Notes: a model not told the origin generated them from the letters alone. A stretch of DNA of 64,000 bases from Acidobacteriota bacterium (GCA_022826195.1 JAJDVI010000041.1:1-64000); one strand, 5' to 3'. Numbered from the stretch's first letter, positions 1 to 9,244 are shown. Numbers and translations: made by a program.

Positions 1-162
1 GGGGGGGTCGCTTGCAGCCCCGACCCTGACCCCGCAAGGCAGGGTCGCCGGAGCACAATCGCGACGGGGAGAACGGGATCGCGCCCACGGCGATGCGCAA
101 AAGCCCTAGCAAAAGGGGGGGTGGCTCTAGTTGCGTGGCAGAACGGCTCCGGAGTGGCCCCG
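1..162 (+). repeat. Left copy of a ~162-bp inverted repeat
   Basis: Reading left to right, this stretch matches the reverse complement of 11780-11942 almost base for base, with scattered substitutions and a few one-base indels. Both copies begin with a run of seven G, contain the shared words TCGCTTGCAGCCCCGACCCT and AATCGCGACGGGGAGAAC, then CTAGCAAAAGGGGGGG, and end in AACGGCTCCGG(A/G)GTGGCCCCG. It may extend upstream of the window. Both copies lie beside truncated genes (recQ here, phoD and an LVIVD-type gene at the other copy). No convincing ORF lies inside it. Confidence 0.85.
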
Positions 163-555
163 CAGCCGTGCTTTCCTCGCCGGAACCGGGCCAGGATCGC
201 GCCTCGGGCCGGAGGCTCCCGGCGAGACGGCGATTCGGGTCGGCGGCGCGCCGTTTTCCGATCCACTGACCGCCGTGATCGTCGAGGACGGCCGGCTCGT
301 CCGCGTCACGGCGGCGGGCGTGGTGCAGTGGCGGCGCGCCGGGCAGCGGTCCGAATGTGTCGTATTTTACCGCCGCTGCTCCATCCGGTGCGGCTCGCGG
401 TCCCGGACCCTGCCGCCCGGTGCGCTCGAGAGTGCTCGAACTTCCCGCCCTTGCCCGTTCGGATTCGGGACTGCCGGGCCGTTGAGGAAGTGGCCCCAGA
501 CGTGACCCCCGTTTTCGGGGATCGTGTATACTCGCCAGCAATAACAACGACTTAC
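163..555. other. Gene-poor junction debris before the recQ fragment
   Basis: No intact gene is visible. The reading frame open through this stretch into recQ codes for arginine-rich sequence without resemblance to RecQ, so it looks fortuitous. Another frame around 230-310 gives a short amidohydrolase-like stretch (GGAPFSDPLTAVIVEDGRLV) that could be a remnant; this is weak. Around 505-530 there is a small hairpin (CCCCG-TTTT-CGGGG), then AT-richer DNA, then recQ-like coding sequence begins abruptly. Confidence 0.5.
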
Positions 556-2124
556 GAGGGGTCTGCGGCGGTCCTGCGGGACGCGGGGGTCGAGGCCCTC
601 CCGTACCACGCCGGCCTCGACCACGACGCCCGCCGGCGCGCCCACGACCGCTTCACCAGCAAGGAGACCCCGGTCATCGTGGCGACGATCGCCTTCGGAA
701 TGGGGATCGACGTGCCGGACATCCGGCTCATCGTCCACTACAACCTGCCGAAGTCCCTCGAGGGGTACTACCAGGAGACCGGGCGCGCCGGCCGCGACGG
801 CGAGCCGAGCGACTGCGTCCTCTTCTACACGACCGCCGACCGCAGCACCCAGGAGGGGTTCATCCGGGAGATCGAGGACCCGGAGGAACGCGACCGCGCG
901 CTAGCCCGGCTGCGCCGGGTGCTCGGCTATTGCCAGTTGCGCACCTGCCGCCGCCGCCATCTGCTCGACTACTTCGGGGAGCGGAGCCCGGAAGGCGAAA
1001 ACGGTTGCGGCGCCTGCGACAACTGTCTCGATCCGGATGCCGGCGGCGCGGAGTTCGACGGCACCGAGATCGCCCAGAAGATCCTCTCCGCCGTCCATCG
1101 GACGGGGGCGCGGTTCGGCATGGCCCACGTGACCGAAGTGCTCCGCGGATCACGGAGCAGGAAGGTGCTCCAGTTCCGCCACGACCGGCTGAGCGTCCAC
1201 GGGATCGCCCGCGGCGTCCCGGCCGAGGACCTGCGCGACCTCGCCGACCAGCTCGTGGACCGCGGGCTGCTCGTCCGCGCCGCGGGGGAGTACCCGACCG
1301 TTTCCATTTCCCGCGCCGGCTGGAGGTTCCTCCGCGCCCGGGAACGGATCACCCTGACCCGCCCCCGGCCCGTGGCCCCCGATCCGCGGAAAGGAGGCCC
1401 GGCGACCCCATCGGTCCCGCGGCTCGGGCAAGCGTCAGGGACGGACACCCGGCCCGCCACCCCGGCTCCAGAGATCGAGGCGGACCTGTTCGCGGCGCTC
1501 CGCGATCTCCGCCACCGGCTTGCCGAAGGCGACAACCTCCGCCCGTTCCACGTCTGCGGCGACCGGACGCTGCGGGAGATCGCGGCGTACCTGCCGCAGA
1601 GCGAGGACAGCCTGCTCCGCATCCACGGCTTCGGCCCGGCGAAACTGGAACGCTACGGCGCGCCCGTCCTCGAGACCGTGCGCGAGTACGCCAGCGGGAA
1701 GGAGCGTCCGGATCGGACCTCGGCTCTCGGTCCGCCCGCGAAACCCCGGCGCGCCGGCCGCGAAAAACCGGCGCCGACGTTGCTCGCCACCAGGGAACTC
1801 CTCGAGCAGGGCCGCTCCATCGCGGAGGTCGCCGATGCCCGGTCCCTGGACGTCAAGACGGTGATCGGACACGTCGAGCGCCTGGTGCGGGACGGGGCGA
1901 CGCTCGACCTCTCCCCGAGCCTGCCCCCTCCGGAACGCACCGCGCGCATCCGGGAGGCGCTGCTCGCCGCCGGCCCGGACGCCCTCCGCCCGGTTCGCGA
2001 GCGTCTCGGACCCGGCACCTCCTACGAGGAAATCCGCATCGTCCGGGCGAGCGTGCGGGCCCGGACCCCGGCCGCGCCTCAGCGGGCTGTTACCGACTCG
2101 TCCTCAAGCTCCGACGCCGGGTAG
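556..2124 (+). pseudogene. recQ: RecQ DNA helicase, 5'-truncated (C-terminal half only)
   Basis: RecQ is a 3'-5' DNA helicase of recombination and repair. Recognisable homology starts at the second RecA-like domain (YHAGLD, then ATIAFGMGIDVPD and the QETGRAGRDG motif VI). It continues through the zinc-binding RQC segment (cysteines in YCQLRTC and CGACDNC), a winged helix, an HRDC domain (about nt 1470-1700) and a C-terminal helix-turn-helix (about nt 1780-1900). The whole first RecA domain with Walker A and the DExH box, some 200-240 residues, is missing and replaced by unrelated DNA. No plausible start codon with a ribosome-binding site precedes the homology. It is therefore most likely a broken gene without helicase activity, although the frame is still open. 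The 3' end overlaps the convergent antitoxin gene by 46 bp. Confidence 0.85.
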
Positions 2125-2411
2125 TCCGCGGCAGCCGCGCCCGCACTGCCGAGCGTGTCCGGGAAACCTTCCACGGTGAGGTCCGCCACCCTCGCCGCTT
2201 GCGCCAATGTCAGTTGCCGTTGCTCGAACAGGTGCACGGCGAGCGCGCGATGCACGCCAACCTCAAGCAGACGATCATCGAAGGGCACGGCCAGGATCAC
2301 GGGGCACCCGTGCTTCGTGATCACCCCCAGCCGCCCGCCCTCGGCATTGCGAAGCAGTTCGCCGGGCCGCTGCCGCAGATCGCGAACACTGAACAAGAGC
2401 GGGGACTTCAT
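2079..2411 (-). CDS. Orphan Phd/YefM-like antitoxin with UPF0175-like C-terminus
   Basis: Predicted 110-residue protein. Residues 1-40 (MKSPLLFSVRDLRQRPGELL, then GVITKHGCPVILAVPFDD) resemble the Phd/YefM antitoxin fold, which binds operator DNA. Residues about 50-85 (ALAVHLFEQRQLTLAQAARV) resemble the UPF0175 helix-turn-helix seen in other antitoxin-like proteins. I chose the ATG at 2411 because upstream codons fall in the repeat element at 2462-2669 and do not look like antitoxin. No toxin gene is visible on either side, so it is an orphan, perhaps left behind when the neighbouring DNA was rearranged. The family assignment rests on motif similarity; a role in silencing a distant toxin is inference. 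Confidence 0.7.
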   Translation of the reverse strand: MKSPLLFSVRDLRQRPGELLRNAEGGRLGVITKHGCPVILAVPFDDRLLEVGVHRALAVHLFEQRQLTLAQAARVADLTVEGFPDTLGSAGAAAADYPASELEDESVTAR

Positions 2412-2461
2412 GGGGCCGGCTCCGTGGATGTGTACACGAAACGCAGCGCGGAAATGGCGTG

Positions 2462-2669
2462 AGCTCGGAGCGCCGGCCTCTGGCCGGCATCGCGGCCGCA
2501 GGCCGCGAAACGCACGCCGCAGCCGATTCCCATGCCGTGATCCCAACCGGGAACAGCTGCACGCCTCCCGAAACGAGCCGGACGTGGGCCCGACCTTCAG
2601 GGGGGAGAAGCGCCATCAGCGCGGGTTTCGCTCCCGCGCGATGCCGGCCAGAGGCCGGCGCTCCGAGCT
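2462..2669 (+). mobile_element. 208-bp MITE-like element, copy 1, with perfect 33-bp terminal inverted repeats
   Basis: The first 33 bases (AGCTCGGAGCGCCGGCCTCT, continuing) are the exact reverse complement of the last 33. The terminal repeat itself contains the palindrome GCCGGCC-TCT-GGCCGGC, and a second hairpin (GCGGCC-GCA-GGCCGC) follows the left end. The interior is closely similar to the reverse complement of 13975-14182 and more loosely to 52085-52289. There is no coding capacity. Together with its flanks it fills the gap 2412-2707. Confidence 0.8.
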
Positions 2670-2707
2670 GTCCTCGCGACTCTCCCTGCCGGCGGTGCGC
2701 GGGTTTC

Positions 2708-3673
2708 CTACGGCAGCTCGCCGTTCAGCTCCATGTACACCCGGCGGAGCGCCATCCCCCGCTGACTCTCCCGGAGCGACCAGGTCTCGAGGTCGCCGAA
2801 ATCGGCCTCGGCGTCGGCTTCCTCGGGGCTGAGCCCCATGTGATGAAGCCGCGTGGATTCGGCGATCACGGTCTCCAGCGCCTCGATCGCCACCTGAAGC
2901 TCGTCGCGCAGCACGTCCGGGCTGTCCACGAAGCCGTGTCCGGGGATGTTTACCCGGGCGCCGATCTCCTGCGCCCGCCGGAGCATCGCGACCCACTCGG
3001 TCGGATAGGCCGAGCGCATCGCCGGATAGACCCGGTGGAGGTACGCCTCGGTGAGGAAGAGCACGCTCTCTTCGGGCAGGTGGACCACCAGGTCGCCGCC
3101 GGTGTGGGCCCGGCCCAGGAACAGGATCTCGATCATCCGGCCGCCGAGCGTGAGGTCCATCCGGTCGGAGATCACCGTTTCCGGCATCGGGATCTCGGGA
3201 ATCCGCTCGCGGATCCGCTCCATCGCGGCCACCGAGTTCTCGTGGACGATGTACTCGACCCCCTCCGGGAACGCGCCGTTCCCCGCGGTGTGGTCGCCGT
3301 GGTCAGAAGCGATGACCACATGGGTGATGGGCTGGTCGGTGACCTTGCCGATCTCCTCCACCATCCGCGCGGTCTCCTCGAAGTTGCCCTGCCCGTCGGC
3401 GACCAGCACGCCTTCATCGGTGACCACGAACATGCTCACCGTGGTGAACAGTTCCTCGCCGGCGGCGCGGAGCTGTTCGTAGGAATACACCCCCGGTGCG
3501 AGTTCCTGAACGCGCGGGAAGTCCGCCTCGGTGAGGCCGCGCTTGAAGGGGTCCGCGGTGCGGACCGGAACCTCGACCTCCGGTTCGGGATCCGGCGCGG
3601 GGGCCGGCTCCGGGGCGCCACAGGCGAACAGCCCCAGCGCGCAAAGCAGCACCTTCAACGAGTTACGAACCAC
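2708..3673 (-). CDS. Secreted MBL-fold metallo-hydrolase (lipoprotein)
   Basis: About 321 residues. The N-terminus carries a short hydrophobic stretch ending in LFACGAP, which fits a lipoprotein signal, followed by a Pro/Glu-rich linker and then a metallo-beta-lactamase fold. Metal-binding motifs are ASDHGDHTAGNG (the HxHxDH-type motif, here with Asp in the first His position), GRAHTGGD and IPGHGF. Such proteins are periplasmic zinc hydrolases of the SoxH/quinoprotein-relay type; the substrate cannot be read from the sequence. The start is taken as GTG at 3673, just before the basic stretch VRNSLK, because longer versions run into repeat-like DNA. It stands alone on the minus strand between a MITE-like element and a gap. 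Confidence 0.8.
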   Translation of the reverse strand: MVRNSLKVLLCALGLFACGAPEPAPAPDPEPEVEVPVRTADPFKRGLTEADFPRVQELAPGVYSYEQLRAAGEELFTTVSMFVVTDEGVLVADGQGNFEETARMVEEIGKVTDQPITHVVIASDHGDHTAGNGAFPEGVEYIVHENSVAAMERIRERIPEIPMPETVISDRMDLTLGGRMIEILFLGRAHTGGDLVVHLPEESVLFLTEAYLHRVYPAMRSAYPTEWVAMLRRAQEIGARVNIPGHGFVDSPDVLRDELQVAIEALETVIAESTRLHHMGLSPEEADAEADFGDLETWSLRESQRGMALRRVYMELNGELP

Positions 3674-3983
3674 GACCGGCCTCCCTCGCTCCGCATGCCA
3701 GACGATTGCGTCGCGGAGCAAAGCCGATCGTACCTGCTCCCTCCCGGCATCGGAGTCCTTCCCGCCGCCCGCCTGCGGCGAGCTGTGCCGGCCTGAAGGC
3801 CGGCGTTCCCAGCCGGGACGCCACGCGTGCATGTAGGAACATAGGCCCCGCCGGGGCGGGTCCGCCACCGGGAACGGATCATGAAGATCACGCTGCCGAC
3901 AGCGGCAACGAGCCAACCGCCTCGCAGAGCATCGTCCCGCGCCTCCAGCGGCGTTCCCGGAACTTGATGTAGCGGAGCTCCGG
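3674..3983. other. Intergenic gap with one palindrome
   Basis: No gene is visible in these 310 bases. The only structure is the palindrome GCCGGCC-TGAA-GGCCGGC at 3788-3805, followed by GTTCC, which belongs to the palindrome family found in most gaps of this window. Promoters for the divergent flanking genes should lie here, but I cannot point to clear -35/-10 boxes. Confidence 0.6.
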
Positions 3984-4448
3984 ATGCCCGAAGGAAGCGG
4001 CCAAGGCGGCAAGGACGCGAGGAAGGACGCGAAGAAACTGATCTTCACGTTCGAAGTGAGGGTCCTGGACAAGGGCGGTGACGGGTGGGAAGCGCGGTGC
4101 GACGACGGCGACCTCCACATCACGGGCGTCGAGAGTCAGCGGCTCCTCGTCGAGAGAGTGAAGGAGCACTTCCTGAAGATCGGGGACGAAATGGGACCGG
4201 TGGGTGATCGGGTCCTGTTCAACCTGCTGCTGGACTGTGCCGATCCCGACGCCGCCGCACCGGGGGAATCACGGCAGGACCGGCAACCCGAAGCCGAAGG
4301 ACCGAAGTCGAAAGGGGCAACCCTGCAAGCCCGATTCGCCGGATTCGAGGGCGACGTCGAAGACCTGAGATCCAGAATCGACGACCTCGAGGACGAGGTC
4401 GAAGACCTCCAGTCCAGAATCGACGGCCTGGAAACGGCGCTGCACTAG
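3984..4448 (+). CDS. Hypothetical acidic protein with C-terminal coiled coil
   Basis: A 154-residue protein I do not recognise. The first ~15 residues are basic and Lys-rich (GGKDARKDAKK). Residues 16-85 look like a small alpha/beta domain (LIFTFEVRVLDKGG, HITGVESQRLLVERVKEHF). A charged low-complexity linker follows, and the last ~40 residues form heptads in which DLRSRIDDLEDEVE is followed by DLQSRIDGLE. This is a repeated ~14-residue unit predicting a short parallel coiled coil, so oligomerisation is likely. There is no signal peptide. It precedes the S9 peptidase by 69 bp on the same strand. The function is unknown. Confidence 0.65.
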   Translation: MPEGSGQGGKDARKDAKKLIFTFEVRVLDKGGDGWEARCDDGDLHITGVESQRLLVERVKEHFLKIGDEMGPVGDRVLFNLLLDCADPDAAAPGESRQDRQPEAEGPKSKGATLQARFAGFEGDVEDLRSRIDDLEDEVEDLQSRIDGLETALH

Positions 4449-4517
4449 CGCGGACCTCCGAGCGTCCCCGCCTCGCGTAAGATGCGGGGTTCCCCCGACC
4501 GGGGAGGAGGGACCGTC

Positions 4518-6968
4518 ATGCGGCTTCCGTTGCTTCGTCTGCTGATCGTTCCGGCCACCTTGCTGGCCGCTGCCGCGACCGCCCAGGACGGCTACCAACT
4601 GCCGCCCGAGGACATCGTGCGCATCGCCGAGGCGCCGCCGACGCCGGGGATCTCGGTATCGCCGGACAAGGTCCACACGGTGCTCACGCACCGCGCGAGC
4701 CTGGTCCCGCTCGCCGAGCTCTCGCGGCCCGAGCTCCGGATCGCCGGCCTCCGGATCGATCCCGCGGCCAACGCGGCGAGCCGGCGGCGGATGTTCCGCG
4801 CGCTCACGCTCAAGGCGCTCGACGGCGGCGCCGAGACGGCGGTCACCGGGCTGCCGGACCCGCTCCGCGGGGACCACCTGAGCTGGGCGCCGGACGGCTC
4901 GCGCTTCGCCTTCACGCACACCGGGGACGACGGGGTGGAACTCTGGACGGTGGACGCCGGGAGCGGCGCGGCGACCCGCGTCGTCTCCGGCGTCAACGCG
5001 ATCTTCCGGAACACCCCGTTCCACTGGCTCGGCGACAGCGCCCATCTCGCCGTCCGGGTCGTGGACGCGGGCCGCGGCATGCCGCCGGAGGCCCCGGCGG
5101 TGCCCGAGACGCCGGTGATCCAGGAGACCACCGGGCGCGTGGCTCCGGCCCGGACCTATCAGGACCTGCTGACGAGCCCGCACGACAACGCGCTGTTCAG
5201 CTACTACGGGGCGGCCCGCGCGGTCGTCGTGGACCTCTCCGGAGGGGCCACCGAGATCGCCGGCCCGGGGATCATCGACCGCTTCGCGCCGTCGCCGGAC
5301 GCGAACTACCTGCTCGTCAGCACGGTCCACGAGCCGTTCTCCTGGCTGGTGCCCTACTCGCGGTTCCCCCACCGGATCGAAATCCGGGACCGCAGCGGAG
5401 CGGTGGTCCGTGAAATCGCCGACCTTCCGCTCCACGAAGAGATCCCGATCGGCCGCGATTCCGCGCCCACCGGACCAAGGTCCATCAACTGGCGCGGCGA
5501 TCACGACGCCAGCGTGGTCTGGACCGAGGCCCGCGACGGCGGCGACCCGCACGCCGAGGCGGCGGTCCGCGACGTGCTGGTGCAGCTTTCCGCGCCCTTC
5601 GAGGGCGAACCCGAGCTGCTGCTCCAGGTGCCGCTGCGCATGATGGGAGCGACCTTCGGCGGCGGCCGCGGCGTGGCGATCACCCGCTGGTGGATCAACC
5701 GCGCCGAGCAGATCTGGAGCATTCCGACCGCCGGGAGCGGCGAGCCGACCCTGGCGTTCGACACCTCCTACGAGGACCGCTACGCCGCGCCGGGAACGCC
5801 GCTGACCACGCGGAACGAGCGGGGTGCGCGGGTGCTCCTCACGTCGGCGGACGGATCGAAGGCGTACCTGACCGCCGAAGGGGCCTCCCCGCAGGGCAAC
5901 CGGCCCTTCGTGGACGAATGGGACCTCGAGACCGGCGAGACCCGCCGCCTCTTCCAGTCGGACGCCGACTCCTACGAGACGCCGCTCGCGCTCCTCGATC
6001 CGGAAGCCGGGCTGCTGCTGACCCGGAAGGAGACCCGGACGACGCCTCCCAACTACTACGTGCGCGATCTCGGCAGCGGCGGTGAAGCGAGCGCCATCAC
6101 CGACATCGCGCATCCGTACCCCGGCCTCCAGGGCGCGGGACGCGAACTCATCCGCTACCAGCGGAACGACGGCGTCGAGCTGAACGCGCTGCTGCACACC
6201 CCGCCGGGCTACGACGCGGCCCGCGACGGTCGCCTGCCGCTGATCGTGTGGGCCTATCCGCGCGAGTACAAGAGCGCGGCGGCCGCCGCCCAGGTCCGGG
6301 ATTCACCGCAGCGGTTCAGCTTCGTGAGCTGGGGCTCGGCGCTCTACTGGCTGACCCAGGGCTACGCGGTCATGGAGAACGCCACCATCCCGATCATCGG
6401 GGAGGGCGACAGGGAGCCGAACGACAGCTACGTCGAACAGCTCGTCGCGAGCGCCCAGGCGGCGGTGGACGAGGCGGTCCGGCGCGGGGTCGCCGATCCG
6501 GAACGGACGGCGATCGCCGGGCACTCCTACGGCGCGTTCATGACCGCGAACCTGCTCGCGCACTCGGACATCTTCCGGGCCGGGATCGCCCGGAGCGGCG
6601 CTTTCAACCGCTCGCTCACCCCCTTCGGGTTCCAGAGCGAGCCGCGGACCTTCTGGGAGGCCCCGGAGATCTACTTCCGGATGTCCCCGTTCATGCACGC
6701 CCACCAGGTCAACGAGCCCATCCTGCTGATCCACGGCATCGTGGACAACAACTCGGGCACCTTCCCGGTGCAGAGCCGCCGCTTCTACCACGCGCTGAAG
6801 GGCCACGGAGCGATCGCCCGCCTCGTGATGCTGCCCCACGAGAGCCACGGCTACGTGGCCCGCGAGTCGGTGATGCACACCCTCTGGGAGCAGCACCAGT
6901 GGCTCGAACGGCACGTGAAGCAGGCCGCGCCACGGCTGGAGACGACCCAGGAGAGTGCGCGCCGTTAG
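4518..6968 (+). CDS. Secreted prolyl-oligopeptidase family (S9) serine peptidase
   Basis: About 816 residues. A signal peptide (MRLPLLRLLIVPATLLAAAA) opens the protein; the ATG at 4518 is preferred over one 36 bases upstream because it gives that signal and is preceded by GGGGAGGAGGG. Residues ~40-540 should form the beta-propeller-like N-terminal domain. The C-terminal alpha/beta-hydrolase domain holds the catalytic triad: Ser670 in GHSYGAF, Asp743 in HGIVDNN and His777 in PHESHGY. Family members cleave peptides after proline or other residues in the periplasm. The last residues (AAPRLETTQE) recur as a remnant at 9452-9496. Confidence 0.92.
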   Translation: MRLPLLRLLIVPATLLAAAATAQDGYQLPPEDIVRIAEAPPTPGISVSPDKVHTVLTHRASLVPLAELSRPELRIAGLRIDPAANAASRRRMFRALTLKALDGGAETAVTGLPDPLRGDHLSWAPDGSRFAFTHTGDDGVELWTVDAGSGAATRVVSGVNAIFRNTPFHWLGDSAHLAVRVVDAGRGMPPEAPAVPETPVIQETTGRVAPARTYQDLLTSPHDNALFSYYGAARAVVVDLSGGATEIAGPGIIDRFAPSPDANYLLVSTVHEPFSWLVPYSRFPHRIEIRDRSGAVVREIADLPLHEEIPIGRDSAPTGPRSINWRGDHDASVVWTEARDGGDPHAEAAVRDVLVQLSAPFEGEPELLLQVPLRMMGATFGGGRGVAITRWWINRAEQIWSIPTAGSGEPTLAFDTSYEDRYAAPGTPLTTRNERGARVLLTSADGSKAYLTAEGASPQGNRPFVDEWDLETGETRRLFQSDADSYETPLALLDPEAGLLLTRKETRTTPPNYYVRDLGSGGEASAITDIAHPYPGLQGAGRELIRYQRNDGVELNALLHTPPGYDAARDGRLPLIVWAYPREYKSAAAAAQVRDSPQRFSFVSWGSALYWLTQGYAVMENATIPIIGEGDREPNDSYVEQLVASAQAAVDEAVRRGVADPERTAIAGHSYGAFMTANLLAHSDIFRAGIARSGAFNRSLTPFGFQSEPRTFWEAPEIYFRMSPFMHAHQVNEPILLIHGIVDNNSGTFPVQSRRFYHALKGHGAIARLVMLPHESHGYVARESVMHTLWEQHQWLERHVKQAAPRLETTQESARR

Positions 6969-6978
6969 GTGAGGGATC

Positions 6979-6996
6979 GCCGGTCTTCAGACCGGC
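6979..6996. repeat. Intergenic palindrome of the GCCGGTC/GACCGGC family
   Basis: GCCGGTC-TTCA-GACCGGC lies just after the S9 peptidase stop, preceded by GGGATC and followed by ATCGCG. It could act as a transcription terminator stem, although no T tract follows. The same design recurs at 44068, 58769 and 61272. Confidence 0.6.
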
Positions 6997-7115
6997 ATCG
7001 CGCGCCGTCAGTGCGACAAAAAAACTACGGGCCTTCTCAGTTGACATGAATCCAGTGCTCCCAGCAGGAGCGTTGGTCTTCCCTGTCTTGCTTCAAACCA
7101 ATACGAGGTGCTGAC

Positions 7116-8135
7116 TTGTTGTTCAGAATAAACACGTCCCCGCATAACCAGGAGCCCACTTCACTTGAACCCGTTTCGTTCACGGATTTCACAGGATTCG
7201 GAATGGAAAAAGGACTCGAGGTGCTGGTTGCAGATCATTTGTTTGACGTCCTTTTTGAGCAGGACCCTCTAATGCCGGTATTCCAGGAGCGACGGTTTCA
7301 GCCTGAGCCAGACATACTGGCTCTTACAGACCGGGGTGATCTGGTGATATTCGAGTTGAAGTTGCACGCGGCCGAGAGAGCCAGCCTCGACCAAGCTTTT
7401 CGCTATGCGCAACATGTTGGACAATGGAACTACTCTCAGCTCAATCACAAGTACTTGCAATACAAGCAAGGCTCCGAAGGGCTCATAGCGGATCATCAGT
7501 CGGCGTTCGAACTAGTGCGACCGCTCCAGGAGGAGGAATTCAACCAACGACAACACATCAAGATAGTAGGCACTGGAGCGAACGATGAGCTTGTCGGCGC
7601 GGTGGACTACTGGAGGAAACAAGGCGTATCCATTGATTTCCTTCCATACCGCGTCTACGAATTTGGCACGAGTTCCTATTTCGAGTTCTTCTCACCGCCA
7701 CATGATCGACACCGGAATCCGGCTCACAAGAAGGGTGTTCTATTCGACACTAATCTCTCTTGGGACCCAGAATCGATCTGGTACATGATGGAAAACGATC
7801 GCGTTGCTGCTTTTGGCGAGGCGAAGAGATGGATTGAAGTCCTCAACAAGGGGGACACTGTCTTCTTCTACCATCGTGGCTGGGGCGTTGTAGCGGCAGC
7901 CACCGTTATCGGGGACAAGAAATCCGATGGCGACGCTACGTTGTACAAAGACGTGAGGTTCGTCACTGACAAGCCTCAACGTGGAGATGAACCCATAAAG
8001 GCCATGTCTGCACAGCGGGTCAAGCACATCACAGATACGGGCTTCTATTTCGCGCGAACGGCAAAGGTCCCGTACCTTTCCAAGGCGCAGGCCGATCGCT
8101 TGGTGGCGGAGTTGGGTGACGTCGTGGCGCGATAG
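7116..8135 (+). CDS. NucS-like PD-(D/E)XK nuclease fused to a PUA/EVE-like C-terminal module
   Basis: About 339 residues in a clearly AT-richer patch than its neighbours. I chose the TTG start because ACGAGGTG precedes it at proper spacing and the encoded N-terminus (LFRINTSPHNQEPTSLEPVS) resembles starts of this nuclease family. The core PDILALTDRGDLVIFELK (D-x(n)-ExK) at residues ~67-85 is the catalytic signature of NucS/DUF91-type nucleases. The last ~110 residues (KGDTVFFYHRGWGVVAAATV) resemble PUA/EVE-like domains, some of which read modified bases. That combination suggests a modification-sensitive nuclease, possibly a type IV-like restriction enzyme. The fold call is moderate and the function is inference. 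It stands alone without a methylase neighbour. Confidence 0.7.
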   Translation: MLFRINTSPHNQEPTSLEPVSFTDFTGFGMEKGLEVLVADHLFDVLFEQDPLMPVFQERRFQPEPDILALTDRGDLVIFELKLHAAERASLDQAFRYAQHVGQWNYSQLNHKYLQYKQGSEGLIADHQSAFELVRPLQEEEFNQRQHIKIVGTGANDELVGAVDYWRKQGVSIDFLPYRVYEFGTSSYFEFFSPPHDRHRNPAHKKGVLFDTNLSWDPESIWYMMENDRVAAFGEAKRWIEVLNKGDTVFFYHRGWGVVAAATVIGDKKSDGDATLYKDVRFVTDKPQRGDEPIKAMSAQRVKHITDTGFYFARTAKVPYLSKAQADRLVAELGDVVAR

Positions 8136-8203
8136 GACGGCGTAGACGTGGCACGCTCTATTTCACGTGTCCTGTCGCGCTGGACGTCGCAGCTCCTGAT
8201 ACC

Positions 8204-9244
8204 GTGTCGCTCGTGACTAAGGGCTGGGTTATTCCGCTGCTGGCCTTGGCGCTTGCGCTAGCTGGTTGCGGCGGGGACGGCCCCGCGGAGCAACCAGCAC
8301 CGACCGTCCCCCCGCCCGCCGCACCGCCCGCCCGGCCGCCTCCGCCCGATCCCCCCGGAATTCCGATTGTTCGGCTCGCGGCGGAAAGGGCAGACTACGT
8401 TGAGTGGGAATGGGATGCGGTAGAGGGGGCCACGCTCTACCGGGTGGATCTCGCCGAAGGTGACGAACTAGCAAACAGACGGCAGACCTCCACCGAACGA
8501 ACACGCTACCGCTGGGAGGGCTTACCCCCGGATCAACTAGTGGTCATCTGGGTGCAGGCGGTAGCGGAGACCGCGGGTGGGCGCGCCTCTAGCGACTGGT
8601 CCCATCGGATTTGGGGAGTCACGGCCCCGGAGACCGCTCCGGTCCCACGCGAGTGCTCAGACGAACGGGACCGGGTGGAGCGCTTACCGGCTGCTGTAGT
8701 GCCGGAGTGGGACGGGACGCCGTTCCACGTGGACGTGATAGACAACTTCCCGAATCCCCGGGCTGATGTCGTGACGCACGTTCTGGAACCCGTGGCTCAG
8801 GCCGCGGCGATCATCGAACGACAATTGGGCTACCGGATCATTGAGCGCGGGGAACTGATCCCCGCTCCCCAGGGAGTCGCGCCTGGGTGGAATGCGGACC
8901 TCGGCGCCTACACCGAGGACTGTCCCCTACCCCGAGAGCAGGGGCAGATCATCGGGTTCTTCATGGCGGACCGGCTCGAGATTTCTGCGGGTGCGCTCGC
9001 CCACTCCGACCGGTGCGGCACGTTCGCTTATCTGGACGTTCCAGAAGCCAGGCTCAATGCCGGGACGACCGTCCACGAGATATGGCACCTCTTCGGGTTT
9101 GTCCATCACCACGAATTCGACCCTGCGGAGGAACGGGGGGTCCCAATGTCGAAACGCCTTACGCGGTCGGGCGGACGGACCACAGAGCAAACCCTGACCC
9201 ACGCGGACGTGGACCTACTCCGTTGTATCTTCCCGGCTCGCTAA
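8204..9244 (+). CDS. Secreted lipoprotein metallopeptidase with FN3-like domain (paralogue 1)
   Basis: About 346 residues. A lipoprotein signal (LLALALALAGCGG) is followed by a Pro-rich linker and one fibronectin-III-like domain (residues ~60-130; VEWEWDAVEGATLYRVDL). The C-terminal domain contains TVHEIWHLFGFVH, the HExxHxxGxxH zinc motif of metzincin-type peptidases, and downstream GVPMSKRL supplies a candidate Met-turn. The end LLRCIFPAR is shared with the paralogue at 10338-11654, as are EWDGTPFHVDV and QLGYRIIERG. GTG at 8204 (or 8213) is the start. The peptidase call is from the motif; the family as a whole is unfamiliar to me. Confidence 0.75.
   Translation: MSLVTKGWVIPLLALALALAGCGGDGPAEQPAPTVPPPAAPPARPPPPDPPGIPIVRLAAERADYVEWEWDAVEGATLYRVDLAEGDELANRRQTSTERTRYRWEGLPPDQLVVIWVQAVAETAGGRASSDWSHRIWGVTAPETAPVPRECSDERDRVERLPAAVVPEWDGTPFHVDVIDNFPNPRADVVTHVLEPVAQAAAIIERQLGYRIIERGELIPAPQGVAPGWNADLGAYTEDCPLPREQGQIIGFFMADRLEISAGALAHSDRCGTFAYLDVPEARLNAGTTVHEIWHLFGFVHHHEFDPAEERGVPMSKRLTRSGGRTTEQTLTHADVDLLRCIFPAR

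Noticed and set aside
121-555. N-terminal extension of the recQ reading frame as a genuine new domain
   Set aside because: The stretch includes the end of the inverted repeat and shows Arg-rich composition typical of non-coding frames; no start signal supports it.
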